Below, piece by piece: positions 20,531 to 32,986 of a stretch of 64,000 nucleotides of DNA; positions within the stretch are counted from its first letter, which is position 1; every line of letters begins with the position of its first letter. The notes under the pieces were generated by a model. It was given only the letters and a program-made list of their open reading frames with translations, made no database searches and was not told where the DNA came from. Position numbers and translations under genes: made by a program. The stretch is from Ottelia alismoides (Eukaryota > Streptophyta > Magnoliopsida > Alismatales > Hydrocharitaceae). The stretch lies in assembly GCA_037367405.1 (NCBI GenBank), contig JAZKJV010000300.1:1-64000 (forward strand). Direction: 5' to 3'.

Positions 20531-22250
20531 CAATCCTGATTTTGTATCTTTTTTTTATTTTTAATTTTGTACTTATTTTTCTCACTGATCATGATGATAC
20601 AAATAATCATTTTGAGATCAGCTTGTTTAACAGCACATACTGTTAATCAAATGTTTAGCTGAGGGAAAGCTCTGAGCCAATTTGGAAGAAGAGAACAAGG
20701 TCTTGGATGCAAATATGCTGTTGATTCTTTGATATAACTCAAGTGTTTCAAATACATCATACTAGGCTTGCTTCCACCCTAAATGACATGGAAAATTACG
20801 TCTCAATATTAAGAAATCTTCGATATCATGGTTCAGTGTTTTTATTTTCTAATGTAGAGATTTTCCAAACGTCGAACCAAACACAGTTTTAAAATAGAGT
20901 ATTTGAAAAATCAGGTAAAATATGTGTCATGAAGAGAAACAACAATAAAAGAAGCGGACTCCCACATACATTTAAGAAATCTATCTGTCGACTTGCCACA
21001 TGTATTATTTTTATACTTTATTTCTGAAAAAGATGTACCGTATTTCCATTTTTTATTTGGGATTTTTACAAGGTGCCCCTATCTTTTTTGCTATTAGACT
21101 TGGACCTTTTCTCTTTGCATCGTTAACAGTTGTGCCCTTTAGTTAGTTGACCGTTTATGAGATAAACAAGAACATGGTTTTTTAACCAAGTTCTGGTTAA
21201 GAAATGCATATATGACACTTGTGCCCCTGCATTCCTGACCCCACTTCCTCCTCTCCAACTCCTCCAACCTCTGCTTCTGTCTCCTGTTGCTGCAAACCTC
21301 CCATTCTCTGATCCCACATCCTCTACTGGGGATCCCACCATGCCTTAGCCACCATTATCACCCCTCCCTCTCTGACCACCATGTGCTCTTTAGCACAAGC
21401 TCAGCCGGGTGGAAGAGGACCTCGTGCAAGACGATTTGTGGGTTGGGATACAAATTTGAACAAGTGAAGGGGGGTTGGGGCATGTTTAAGATAGAGGAAG
21501 ATGCGGGAGGGCAGAGCAGTACAGGTCGTTGTGGCCTTATCTTTGGGAGGGGGAGGCAGAGGACTGGAGAGGACAAGTGGAAGGGAGGAGGCCGATGAGG
21601 GATAGGGTGTTTTCCATTCAAAGCTCTAGCAAGAAGCGATGAGGTCAGTCTCCATTGCGATTTCTCATGACATGCAGAGAACCGCAAAGGGGGTGGGTTT
21701 GCAGGAAGGAAGATGGTGATGGTTTGGAGGGTAAAGAAGAGCAAAACAACTAATTACACTTGTCTTACTACCATTTTTTTTACTTTGTGCCCAATAGTTA
21801 ACATCCATTTGGGTGGGGAAGAGGCTGCAACTAATCAACAGAGCATGAGCGTTATTCTACGGTATTGTGACAGGCAACATTTACAAAAGTGTTAATGACA
21901 AACTCGAAAGGGCACAAGCATAAAAATCCATCTTGACTTGATCAGGCCTCGTGATATTAAATAAATGGTAGTATTGTAATTCTATTTAATCGTCAAAGAT
22001 CCAGCTTTTATAAAAGCTTATAAGAAAACTACCAAGATACAGTTAAGACGATTTGGCACCTCCTACTAGGCATCCACCACAAAACACGTTTTACAGCAAA
22101 TATCCCGGAGTTCAAAACCTGTTCTATATCCAACATTCAAAGTTGGACAACAGGCTGTAAGCGTGGACCCAAAAGCACAGATCCAGACAGGCATCAACCC
22201 ACAAAGCAATTCGAATAGAATCGAGAACCTCAATACATAATCAATATAAG
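20531..22250. other. Intergenic region between convergent genes
   Basis: Holds the 3' UTR of the MADS gene and, further right, that of the mutase gene. A possible Mutator-like MITE spans about 21059-21929: its ends gggatttttac and the complement of ggatttttatgc share a few bases and gtgccc words, but no 9-bp target duplication was found. A C/G-biased stretch (21200-21720) has no credible ORF. Confidence 0.4.
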
Positions 22251-22625
22251 GAGCCTAAGTTACATGCAATTCAGGATTTTGAACGAGAGGAATGGTCTCC
22301 CACTCGTTTACAAGACATCAGGAGCAAAACATAACAATTGTGAGGATACAAATATGCCATGACAATTAAAATATACTTTATTCCCAAAGCCAAAGTATGT
22401 TAAAAAAGAACACTAAATTGACCAACTGGCAAAAATAACTGGAGAATCTGAAAACAGAAGCCCAGAGGACAGAAGGGTAGCAAACAGATCTGTAGAACCT
22501 AACCAACAACTTCCAAGTCTAAAAACAGGTATATAATTAAAGGTACAGTAAAGAACTAGATGCAGCAGTCCTAGTAAAAATAGATTTAAATGGTATATAT
22601 GCTGCCTCAAAAACCAGGTGGCACC

Positions 22626-25467
22626 TCACTTGGCCTTGGCCGGCCCGTTTGCCACCTCAGACGCAGCAGAAGAAGGGTTCAGCTCATCCCAGGCCTCGAT
22701 CCAGGTGACCATGGCATCGGCAAGCTTGTCGAAGTAGGGGTCCACCTTCGAGAGCTTGTCCTTGACCTGTTTTGCGAGCTCAATGTAGCACTTCTGGACA
22801 GAGGTGCACTCCTTCGGAAGCGTCGCAGCCTGGAAGAAGGGGATGATGTTTTCCTGCCAGTAGATGCCATTGTATTCCTTCTTCAGGTTGACAAATGGGT
22901 TGCTCGCCTTGCTGTGCCAGATGTACGGCAAGCCGGTCTTAACACCCCACCCCATATGATCGCAGATCACCTGAAGAAAAACACATTCATATCCATATTA
23001 TAGCATGTGTTACCACTCAACGGAAGAGATCTTTATAGAAAGGAAGCAACAAAATAGATAGATGCAAGTTCAAGAAAAAGACCTTCATGCACCATCCAGC
23101 CCACATATCGTCGTATCGGCCAATGGGCTGACCATCGCCCATAAGACCGAAATACATTGCAGGGCCAATGAGCTCTCGGTTGAAGGCCAAGTTCATTCCA
23201 CACATGGGGAAGAGAGTTCCCTTCGGAATCGTCAAAACCGCATCGACAAACCTGGGAATGCAAAGAGACTCGGGTGAAGGACGTACGCACGACTGACTTT
23301 CATAAACAAGCCAAGAAATGCAATTCTTACCTGGTGTTTCTCTCGAGGGGCTTGACAAGCTGAGTGGGAGCATCGTAATCGGGGATGTTGAGCCAGAGAC
23401 CGTGAGACACGGCGGTGGAGACGCCTTCCCTCATGCTGAAAGGGTATCCTCGGACAAAGTCAGCACCCTCTCTGTAGGGGTCGTACAGTGTGTTAAAGAA
23501 GAATGGGGTGGATGGGCTGAGGAGATTCTTGATGTGCTGCTCCAGTGCATTGATGTCTTTGCCGGACGGGTCCTTAGCAACCTGTCGATAAAACTAGGCT
23601 AGTTAGTGTGTCGCTAATTATCCAATGATGACCATCTGATAAAATGTAAGCTCCTCCAATAAAAACACGTAAAACGTTATCATATGGTAAATGAATACAG
23701 AGAGGCCTTACAACAATAAGAAAGTAAGCAAAATTCACGACAATCAACCAGCTTCAGAGAGATAAACAGGAAGTCGTACTAGGGCTATAATTTAAACAGA
23801 GCAATCTATCAATACTCACTGAATCATACTATTTTGAGTCAACAGTAATGTTGTGGAACTGAATGTGTTAAGTAGGGGTGGATTTACAAGTTGGTCGGTT
23901 ACTGCCTATTTAAATTAAATTGGTAGATCAAGAAGTTATATGAAAACTTGGTTATATTATTAAAAATAGTCAAACATCATGAGAGCACTCACAGAGGTGG
24001 AAAATTAAGAGATTAGATTGGATTACGAGCACTGGGTATTTGAGAGTTCATGCTTACATCCATTTACTTCTGCTTACAGACATTTAAATGCCACGAAGGA
24101 CTTGAAAGCGAGAGAAGAACATAACAGCAATTAATGCAGTAATTCATTGCAAAAACAGTAAACGAATTAAAACCGAAGGAAGAATATAACAGAGATCCAG
24201 ACAATAATTCATGGACGCAATTTAAAGAGAGTTATCTTATCATGGAAAACAGCTAAATAACCAAGTAATTGGAAACGCTCTAACCCAATAGACACAGATC
24301 TATCCCACCCAACAAGATAGTGTATCGCATCGGCAGATCAATCCCCCAAAAATTAGAAAGTCAAAAGTTGATTATCCTAAAAAAGACTATTTTCACTCAT
24401 TCGAATTACCAAACAAGTAAAGGAGATCACTTCCAAAAGTCAAAATTTACAATCAAAGTCCTGATCTGACCATTAGAAAAAAAGAAAGATCAGATCTTTC
24501 CTCCAAATTCCCATAAAAGATTTCCATACTAATTAACCCCAAACTCGAATCCCCAGAGAAAATCGCCAAGTGGAATCATGATACCCAAAAATTAGCGACA
24601 GTTGCTGATTAAACATAAACGTAGACGGAAAAAAGACAATTATTTCACGAATCCCCTAGCTAATCATTGGGGGAAAACCCGAGAAAAATACGATCTATTC
24701 AGTAATACCCAATTTGAAATCAACAAATTCCAGAAATCCTCCGCAGATCATCAACGTCAGAAAAACATCACCAAAAAACTATTTCACGCACAGATCAAGG
24801 ATCAAAAAAGGGGAAGCAAAAGTAAGATCTTTCCCTAGCGATTCCATAACTCAATACAAACCCACGTCCCCGGTTCCCGATTTTCCACCACATTCCTCAA
24901 ATTCTCCCCCAATAAAACCCAAGCAGATCTCTCCATCCATTTCCCAAACACCTGATCTATCACCACATTCCCTGCAAAAGAACCAAAACCCCAATTCGCA
25001 AAATCCTCAAAAAGAAAGGGAGAAACCCTGGGATCTCCCAATCCAATCCCCAAGACCCAATCTCCCCCATCCCCCGATCCCCGCTTCCCGAGAACGAAAA
25101 CCCATCTCCCAAAAATCCCAAAAAAAGACAAACAATACACACTTACGAAGCAGTCGTCGTCAATAGTGTAGATGTACTTCTTCTTGGAAACCATGTAGCC
25201 GAAGCACCTGCAAGCTGAGTCCTTGAAGGAGATGCAGGAGGCCTTGGGCCCCAGGATCCTGTTGATGTCGTTCCTGTTGTAGAGCTCGTAGTCGAAGCCC
25301 TCAGGGACGTGGATCTTCTTGGTCGGGTCCCCATCCTGCACTATAATGAGGTGGTACGGCTGGAAGAAGGGCCTCCACATCTCCAGGAAGTCGAGGTTCC
25401 GGATCGTGGGGATGACTATGTCCAGCTCGTCCTTGAGCAGGGGCGTGCTCGGCACCGACGACGCCAT
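22626..25467 (-). CDS. UAM/RGP: UDP-arabinopyranose mutase / reversibly glycosylated polypeptide
   Basis: Interconverts UDP-arabinopyranose and UDP-arabinofuranose for cell-wall arabinan and arabinoxylan; the family acts at the cytosolic face of the Golgi. Exons on the minus strand: 25147-25467, 23331-23581, 23083-23251, 22626-22970; all introns GT-AG, phases agree, product 361 aa (family about 355-365). It shows [23 protein letters not shown], the DDDCF metal site at 103-107, conserved Arg 151 (VRGYP) and Arg 158 (FSMREG), [15 protein letters not shown], and the end [12 protein letters not shown] conserved Arg of this stretch is known as the glycosylation site; which number it has here was not checked. 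Start is the ATG at 25465-25467; an upstream GTG in frame is not credible. No lesion seen, so probably functional. Intron 1 is 1,565 bp. The gene is convergent with the MADS gene. Confidence 0.96.
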
Positions 25468-25562
25468 TGCTCCTTCCACGAGAACAACAACAGCACCACC
25501 ACGAACAGGAAGAAGAAGAGAGGAGAGATCTGATGGGGAAAGGAGACGTGAAGGGAGGGGTG

Positions 25563-25610
25563 TTATTATAGGAGAGTGATCACGTGAGGGACGCGTGAGT
25601 GAGAGACGTG
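25563..25610 (-). promoter_or_regulatory. Core promoter of the mutase gene: TATA box and G-box
   Basis: On the minus strand tataataa (25563-25570) stands about 95 bp before the ATG. Just upstream is a perfect palindromic G-box CACGTG (25581-25586), and another ACGTG core at 25606-25610. G-boxes bind bZIP and bHLH factors. Position fits a TATA-driven promoter. Confidence 0.65.
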
Positions 25611-25967
25611 CTGTAATTTTTCCTCTTTTTTAAAATCCTTTTCCCTGTATTGGACAAGAGGAGCTCTCTTTTTTCCTGATTCATTTAAATATAAGTTTTT
25701 GGTGTTTTAAAACGGGAATGAGATATGAACGAAATTAGCAATTTGGAAAAGAATTAATTGTTGAAAAATGTTGACCGTGTGTTATTTTCTTTCCTGTCTA
25801 GGGTTGGGGAATAAGTATTATTCCTTCCTTGTATTTATTTTTACGTTTGTTTGACCAATATGATTCAAACTCATTAATCTCTCTCTTTAAGAGCGTGTTC
25901 CTCCATCTGAGTTAGAGTTGTTGCGTGAGAGTTGTTATCATTCTACATAAGATAATGAGAACACTAA

Positions 25968-26355
25968 GGGTGTGTTTGGATAGTGGGTTTAGGTGGGTTA
26001 AACTGGTTTCAGTTAACACATTTTTGGGTTTTGGTGTTTGGATAGAGGGTTAAACTGGGGGTGCGTTAGAAGTGGGTTTGGTGTGATATGATTGTATTGG
26101 AGTTTGAAAAAGTGAGTAGTTATTGTGATGTGATTGTATTGGAGTTTGAAAAAGTGAGTAGAAGTGGAGTAGTTTATATTTTTTATATGATATGATGGTA
26201 TAATATATTATTTTTTGATAGGATTGATGATGTAAAATTTATTTATTTAATTTTTTAAAAAAGGAATAAAATGGGACCCGCGTGGAGGGAGAAAATATAG
26301 GGTGGGGGAATTAAACCACCCCGAGGGTGGTTTAACCTGATTGCCGAACGGCACC
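25968..26355 (+). mobile_element. PIF/Harbinger (Tourist-like) MITE A
   Basis: Starts gggtgtgttt and ends cggcacc; TAA stands at 25965-25967 and 26356-26358. 388 bp, non-coding. The body has gggttaaactgg, a doubled ttggagtttgaaaaagtgagta and an AT-rich part. It is about 0.4 kb upstream of the mutase promoter. Confidence 0.88.
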
Positions 26356-26358
26356 TAA

Positions 26359-26747
26359 GGGTATGTTCGGATACCGGGTTAAACCACCCTCGGGGTGGTT
26401 TAACTCCCCCACCCCTTATTTTCTCCCTCCACGTGGGCCTCACTTTATTCTTTTTTAAAAAATTAAAAAAAAAATAAATTTTACATCATCAATCCTATCA
26501 AAAAATAATATATTATACCATAATATCATATAAAAAATATAAACTACTCCACTTCTACTCACTTTTTCAAACTCCAATACAATCACATCACAATAACTAC
26601 TCACTTTTTCAAACTTCAATACAATCACATCACCCCAAACCCACTTTTAACCCACCCCAGTTTAACCCTCTATCCAAACATCAAAACCCAAATATAGGTT
26701 ACCTGCAACCAGTTTAACTCACCTAAACCCACTATCCAAACAACCCC
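26359..26747 (-). mobile_element. PIF/Harbinger MITE B (inverted)
   Basis: Inverted copy of the neighbour at 25968, 389 bp. It uses the TAA at 26356-26358 on its left and TAA at 26748-26750 on its right. Confidence 0.88.
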
Positions 26748-26750
26748 TAA

Positions 26751-27134
26751 GGGTGTGTTTGGTTGGCGGGTTAAGGCGGGTTAAACTGGTAGAGGGTAAC
26801 CTGTTTTTTGTTTTGTTGTTTGGATAGAAGGTTAAACTGGGGGTGGGTTAGAAGTGGGTTTGAAGTGATATGATTGTATAGGAGTTTGAAAAAGTGAGTA
26901 GTTATTGTGATGTGATTGTATTGAAGTTTGGAAAAGGGAGTAGAAGTGGAGTAGTTTATAATTTTTATATGATATGATGGTATAATATATTATTGTTTGA
27001 TAGAATTGATGATGTAAAATTGATTTATTTATTTTTTAAAAAAATGAATAAAGTGGGGCCTACGAGGAGAGAGGGGAATGTGGATTAAGGGGGGTAAACT
27101 CCCATAACCCGCAACCCGCGAACCAAACGCTACC
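26751..27134 (+). mobile_element. PIF/Harbinger MITE C
   Basis: Third copy, 384 bp, same orientation as copy A. Starts gggtgtgtttgg, ends ccaaacgctacc. TAA at 26748-26750 and 27135-27137. Confidence 0.88.
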
Positions 27135-27476
27135 TAATGGTTGGTTAGTGAAAGTTGATGCCCTCATGTCTAATCTCCTAACAACACGACGATTGCATAG
27201 AATTCTCCTTTGATGGGAGTTTTGTGAAATTTATTTTTTACATCCCAACTACTTGTATCTTGATAGTTTGTTATTTACATGTATTATAGGAATAAGATGA
27301 TTCATGAGTAATATTAGTCAGTAATAAACGCCTATTTGGAAAAAATAACAAAGGAAATATTACCCAAAAATGTTCAGATGTGAGTTTTTGGAAGAGGATC
27401 ATCAAGACAATTTCCAACATCGGATGCGAAAGTTATCAAGTTTTCAATGGAAGGGCGTCATTTGCATATATTCTGT

Positions 27477-27757
27477 AGTAAATTACAAAAAAATCCCTGA
27501 ACTATGCACCTGATTTCAATATAATGTTTGAACTTTAAAAAGTAACAATGCAGTATCCCAACTTTCAAGTTTGTCTCAATGTGGTCTGTGACTATTGAAA
27601 TTTAAGGTTAAAATGACGAAATAATCAATTAAATTTCTACGGTGAAGGATCAGATCGAGACAAATTTGAAAGTTGGGATACCACATTATTACTTTTTAAA
27701 GTTCATGTATGACATTGAAATTAGGTGTATAGTTCAGAGACTATTTTGTAATTTACT
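27477..27757. mobile_element. MITE with inverted repeats of about 105 bp
   Basis: The left end agtaaattacaaaa and the stretches ctgaactat, gaactttaaaaagtaa and cccaactttcaa return inverted on the right. The centre (about 27585-27650) is unique. Flanks tattctgt and tattctag look like an 8-9 bp target duplication, which would fit a Mutator-type MITE. Confidence 0.75.
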
Positions 27758-27825
27758 CTATTCTAGTATGAAGAAGAGTAGGACTTATAGGGAATTATTC
27801 AATTTCTATTAAGTGAATTTAAATT

Positions 27826-28416
27826 TGTAACACACATACCTCCAAAAATAGTCCCACATCTAAAATTCACGAAATGTGAGAGTGAGTTATAAGTAGTGGA
27901 GATTATTACTTGATAAATTGAGCTTAAGAATTTTGGATAGTTGTCAACGGATCTATTTGGGCTCGAACCCAATAAGTTTTCAGGGCAGTTTTTCTCGTTA
28001 ACGGACCAATGACCTAAGTCTGCGACGTTACAACTGATATCAAAGCCAATTTTCCCTCTTATAGTGGAAAGGGATACCCGAGAGGTTGAGCCACCCCTAA
28101 AAGAGATAGGAGGAAATGGTTATGCGCAGCATGCAGCCGCCACTGTCATTGTGGATAAATGATGGGTCATGTAGCAACGAGGACGTTGCGAATATAAGTA
28201 GGGGAGGTTGTAACACCCATACTCCAAAAATAGTCTCACATCTAAAAAACTCACAAAGCATGAGAGTGATTATAAGTGGTGGGGATTACTACTTGATAAC
28301 TTGGATTTAAACAGTTTGGGTGGTTGTCAACGGATCTATTTGAGTCCGAATCCAATAAATTGTTAAGGTCACTTTTCCTTGATAATGGATAGGAGACCTA
28401 ACCCCGAGACGTTAAA
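27826..28416 (+). mobile_element. Intact TRIM element
   Basis: Terminal-repeat retrotransposon in miniature. LTRs 27826-28032 and 28209-28416 (207 and 208 bp), each starting TGTAACAC; the left ends gttaca, the right is mutated to gttaaa. The primer site tgatatcaaagcc (28035-28047) resembles tRNA-Met; the polypurine tract is taggggaggt (28199-28208). The interior is 176 bp with no ORF. Target duplication AAATT at 27821-27825 and 28417-28421. It must borrow proteins from another element. Confidence 0.93.
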
Positions 28417-28421
28417 AAATT

Positions 28422-28979
28422 AAGCATGTCTCTGTTGTAACCATCTCCCTGGCTATTGGAGATAGAAAGAACTCGTAAAAGATTGGTCATCACTTGTTAA
28501 ACCTCGGTAGTCTTCATTAAAGTTGCAAAAGAGTGCAAGGTAACGTGAAGAAGCTTCACAAGATCGTGCATCTTGTATTATATGTGCAATAGATGTAAAA
28601 TGACGCCTCCCTTCATGACGACTAATAACATTCTATTTCTTATTTCATTCATAGACATGGTCATGTTAATATACTGAGTGAAACTAAGAACAAAGTAGAA
28701 TTTGCACATGAGAACAATTAGAAAAAAGAGTAAAGTCCCACATCAATTTTGTTGTGATATGGTCTCATAAGTTTCATGTATACAAGTTTAAGTATAATAC
28801 ACATCAAGCCTTGACCTTAAATTCTATCAACCAGAAACCCATCTCGGAAGTGTAGCTCCCTACCTGATGCACATTTTTGTTCGGTTTCATGTTTACAAGG
28901 AGTTTAAGCATAAAAATATGAAGCTAATGGATGGTTGAAATTGTTGTAATTTAACATGAATCATGCACAGAGGACAATG
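28422..28979. other. Unassigned stretch
   Basis: AT-rich sequence between the TRIM and the copia LTR. No gene, RNA or terminal repeat recognised. Confidence 0.4.
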
Positions 28980-31900
28980 TGAAGGATATGGGAGAATCCT
29001 TAAGCACATCATGGAAGCGTGAGGATCGCATCATATATGATTGAGAGCGACTAGTCGCACTAGTTGCTCAGTGTAGTAGAATTTAAAAAAAATAATCGAT
29101 GAATACACATAATCCAAGAACACTTCTTGGATCGTTTCATCTAAACCACATACTAGATAAAGGAATACTTCTTGTAGCGTGGTTGTGATCGAGCTTCCTA
29201 GAGAAGAGACCTCCTGTCTCAAGTCCGATCTGTCGGAGGAGACACTTGCGAGCGCGGAGATGAGTCGTGTGCTTCTCGCAATTCAAACAGTTGATCCAAG
29301 AGATGGATCTCCTGATCTCATCTCACGAGATTAAACGTCTTCTTCACGAGCGAGTCGCACCAAAGAAGACGAAGATCTAAGAGTTGTCGAAGCGGCAGCA
29401 CAACGACGTTGCGACAATAATAGCGACCTTTCTCTCTAGGGTTAGAGTGGACGACTACTCAAGGGAGAGAGAAAAGGAGAGAGAGAGAGAGAGAGAGGTG
29501 GCGTGAGAATGAGAGAGAGAGAGAGCTATTGATATTGTAAATTGAAGAGCAAGGGGTGCCTCCTCTTATATAGGGTTTTGAGAGTCAATGGATCTCAATC
29601 CATAGACAACAAGCAATCAATGAATAAGATTGATTTGTGCTTCTTTCAATGGCCATGATTTTGTTGTAAAAACACAACAACAATTAATTTAATTTAAATT
29701 AATATATATTGATAAATCAATATAAATTAATTCGAATTGAAGATAAAGGAGGATGAGATTGCCCTCATCCATAAAAAGGAGGGGACGGCCACCCACTCTT
29801 AATAGAAGTTGGTGGTCGTCCACCATCTTCGGATGGAAGGTGGCAATCTTCATATTATCTCATGAGATTACATTATCTCATTAAATCTTCAAGATTTAAA
29901 ACAACACTTGTCGTAAATTATCTCACAAAAAGAATTCATAATTATCTTGTGAATATTGCAATCATCCTATTATAAATATGTGAATCACATTCACATCCTA
30001 AAAAAATGTAAGTTATATTTTCAATTAATCATCCAATGTGAATCCAATTCACACAATAATTAATCAACAAATATAGATCACAATAGGTTCTCTCTAATAC
30101 ATTATAAATCACATTTATAATATATATTATTAATTGGATAGTGCTATCCATATTATTCTTATGCATATAATTAAATCACATTTTATTACATTGGATCATC
30201 ATTCTCATGCATCAAAATAATATGAATCAAATTCACATTATTTATGATAATTAAATCACATTTAATTATCTATTTCTCAATGCTTAGATATAATTCAACA
30301 ATGGAATTATTCTCGAACTCTTTCAAGAATAATGCGCTTTCTCCGTAGATACTTGGAGATAAGGAAAGGACGATTGTATGTTCCACGTATAGTGACTTGG
30401 ATATTGAGATCACATCTCAAATCCAGATCTCATGGACTTCTCATAGATGCTTGATTAAGTCAAGGCCGTAAATGTAATTTTCTCATTGCATATGAATCTC
30501 ATTCAGATCTATATCTAACACTTGGAACAAGATCAGATTACTTCTCTACCGGGAGGAGTCACTAAAATCCAGACATGTTTCATCACTAGCGACATGGTTA
30601 TACAATCGTTTATGATAACATCACCCTCATGTATTCCTAATACATGTACATCTTGAATACTGGAAGACATATGATAAATCTGAAGACATAGATCAATTTA
30701 CATTGTCCTCTTTAGGGTTTTATCATCAGTATTCTCTTTCTCGATCATTAGGATTCGGTATCGATCACATACTTTCCAAAAGCATATATCATACCTACAA
30801 ATTCTTGTCATGCTTCTAAAGCACGACGACCATGCATGGAATTTGATCGGTCCCAATACCTCATGATTAAGCTCATGTCTTCTGGTTCATAAGTGAACAT
30901 GTATGATTCTTTTAAGAGATCATATTACTCATATGCCCTCATATGCACACCAGCTCACCGGTGTATAGAGCTTGATTAGGTCATCAACCCATTGGTCTGC
31001 CAAATGTACACACATAGATGTATAGTAACACATCTGTCTCTGGTCAGAGGTTGTGTGCATATATCATGACTGTCAGGGGCGGAACCAGGAATTTTATGGG
31101 GGGGCAAGTATACATCTATCTTGTATACGTAAAAATGAAAAAAAAAGTATTTTCAAATGATATTTTTTAAGTAGAGTTAACAAATTCAAATGTGATGTTT
31201 TAAATTTGGTAAACATACGATTTCAATGTTATTTGAATTTTTCAAAGATATAGACTATTTTTTTCAATGGTGATTTTTTAATAGTTTTGGTTGAAAATTT
31301 CATATTTAAAAGGAAACAATAAAATTTATTATATTTATAAAGACTAATTTTATATCAAATTATATTTATAGTTTTAATATATTAAAAGTGCGTAAAATTA
31401 ATTTTTTAACAATGAAAGTATGGAATTAATTTTTTAAACAAAAGAAATGATGGAGAGAGGTAAAGTGAGTATGGCTATTTTAACAAAAAGTGCAACAATG
31501 GGGTTTGAACCCTGGTTCTTTAGTAGAAGGATGAAACACTTATCAATAAGACATTGAACATTCAGTGCTACCATTCGAGTTTTTTATTATATTTAAACTT
31601 TGAGGAGGGGCCATTTTAAAAGTTAGCATCATCATATAAGTGAAATGTAATAATTAAGGAGGGTCAATGGCCCTCCTAAGATATATACCAGTTCCGCCCC
31701 TGATGACAGTATACGACATAGAACTTTGGTTATCTCGATCTCATTAAGTAAACTCTTTGACCTAACTAATCTGACACCTTCGAATCTCTATTCCATGTAG
31801 AGGACCCGCATCAAAAGGTCGGTCAGATATCAACCTAATGAGAAAGGATTGCCATCTCCTATTCAGGCTTGAGATCGTCTCTTAACAATCATTTGACGGT

Positions 31901-32158
31901 GCTTGATGAGTATTCAATCTAACTCCTTAGATATTCATCCAAGCACCAGCCTCTATGATTCAACTATTGAATCAACATCTGTATGATCATTAAGATGACC
32001 ATGGTAAATAACTCTAATTGTACAGAGGGACCTTATAGCGCATTCATTCATTTAATCTTAGATAGGGAGTGAAATAACCAATAACTTTTATTGATAAATC
32101 AAAAATTACAATAACATTTATTGTAGGAACGGTTCGCCTCGGGCTCACATAGGTAACA
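28980..32158 (-). repeat. 3' LTR of the long-LTR copia
   Basis: Starts TGTTACC at 32158 on the minus strand and ends ATATCCTTCA at 28980. 3,179 bp, or about 2.54 kb without the nested hAT MITE. A TATA box (tatataag, plus 29565-29572) divides a long U3 from about 590 bp of R-U5, which has a GA microsatellite at about 29475-29526. The full span rests on the two ends; there is no intact partner to align. Confidence 0.75.
31074..31702. mobile_element. hAT-type MITE nested in the copia LTR
   Basis: Ends caggggcgga...accag and complement. The 8-bp target duplication is atgactgt (31066-31073) and atgacagt (31703-31710), 7 of 8 alike. 629 bp, AT-rich, no transposase ORF. Confidence 0.88.
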
Positions 32159-32224
32159 GTCTCCCACTAGCCCTCTGAATTATTCAGATACTCATACTCA
32201 TTACATTCTAGTCAAAAACCTTCT

Positions 32225-32960
32225 ATGTCAAAAGTTTGGTAAGAGGATCAGCAATGTTGTCGGCAGAGGCCATCTTAGTGATGATGATGTCACCATGCTT
32301 TTGAATATCATGAATGATGTGGTATTTTCTTTCCATGTACTTTCTCTTTTGATGTCATATGGGTTCCTTCGCCTGGACAATGGCTCCCGTATTATCGCAG
32401 AGTAGCGAGATGGGAGTATCAGAGGAAACTACGTCAAGTTTCAGGATGAACTTGTGCAACCACACCGCCTCCTTTAATGCATTTAATGCGACAATGTATT
32501 CGACTTCTGTTGTTGAATCTGTTGTAGTATCTTGCTTCTCCAGCTCACAGCACCGTCGTTCAACATGAACACAAACCCTGATATCGACTTTCGATCATCA
32601 ATATCTGACTGGAAATCTGAATCTGTGTATCTCAATAATTGGAGATCACCATCTCCATAGACCAAGATATAATCTTGTGTCCGTCTTAGATACTTGAAAA
32701 TGTTCTTCACTGCATTTCAGTATTGTTCTCCATAGTAGGATTGGTAATGACTTACCACTCCCATTGCATGGCATATATCTTGCCTTGTACACATCATGGT
32801 GTACATTAAACTTCCTATAGCTGATGTGTAAGGGCATCCAGACATGGCTTTCTTTTCCTCAACACTTTGAGGAGTCATCCCTTTAGATAGGTGAATACCA
32901 TGTCTTAAGGGAAGAAAACCTTTCTTGTAACTCTCCTTACGGAAATGTTCCAAAATTTTC
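32225..32960 (-). pseudogene. Copia RNase H
   Basis: From right: HGIHLSKGMTPQSVEEK, CPYTSAIGSLMYTMMCTRQD (about 32790-32860), then across a frameshift VKNIFKYLRRTQDYILVYGDGD, YTDSDFQSDIDDRKSISGF (RNase H Asp block, about 32570-32630) and AVSWRSK. After another shift the end reads like ASADNIADPLTKLLT near 32240. At least three frame breaks. It removes the RNA of hybrids in living elements. Confidence 0.82.
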
Positions 32961-32986
32961 TTAATGTACCCATGTTGTGATAATCC

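Noticed and set aside
21059..21929. Mutator-like MITE between the convergent genes
   Set aside because: Only about 10-12 terminal bases agree and no 9-bp target duplication was found; kept only as a remark in the intergenic entry.
24714..25166. + strand ORF of 150 codons, Pro/Ser-rich
   Set aside because: It lies over the first intron and exon 1 of the mutase gene on the other strand; low-complexity composition, no family likeness.
25468..25479. Four extra N-terminal codons of the mutase, starting at 25479
   Set aside because: The codon at 25477-25479 is GTG, not ATG. The ATG at 25465-25467 gives the family-like start [11 protein letters not shown].
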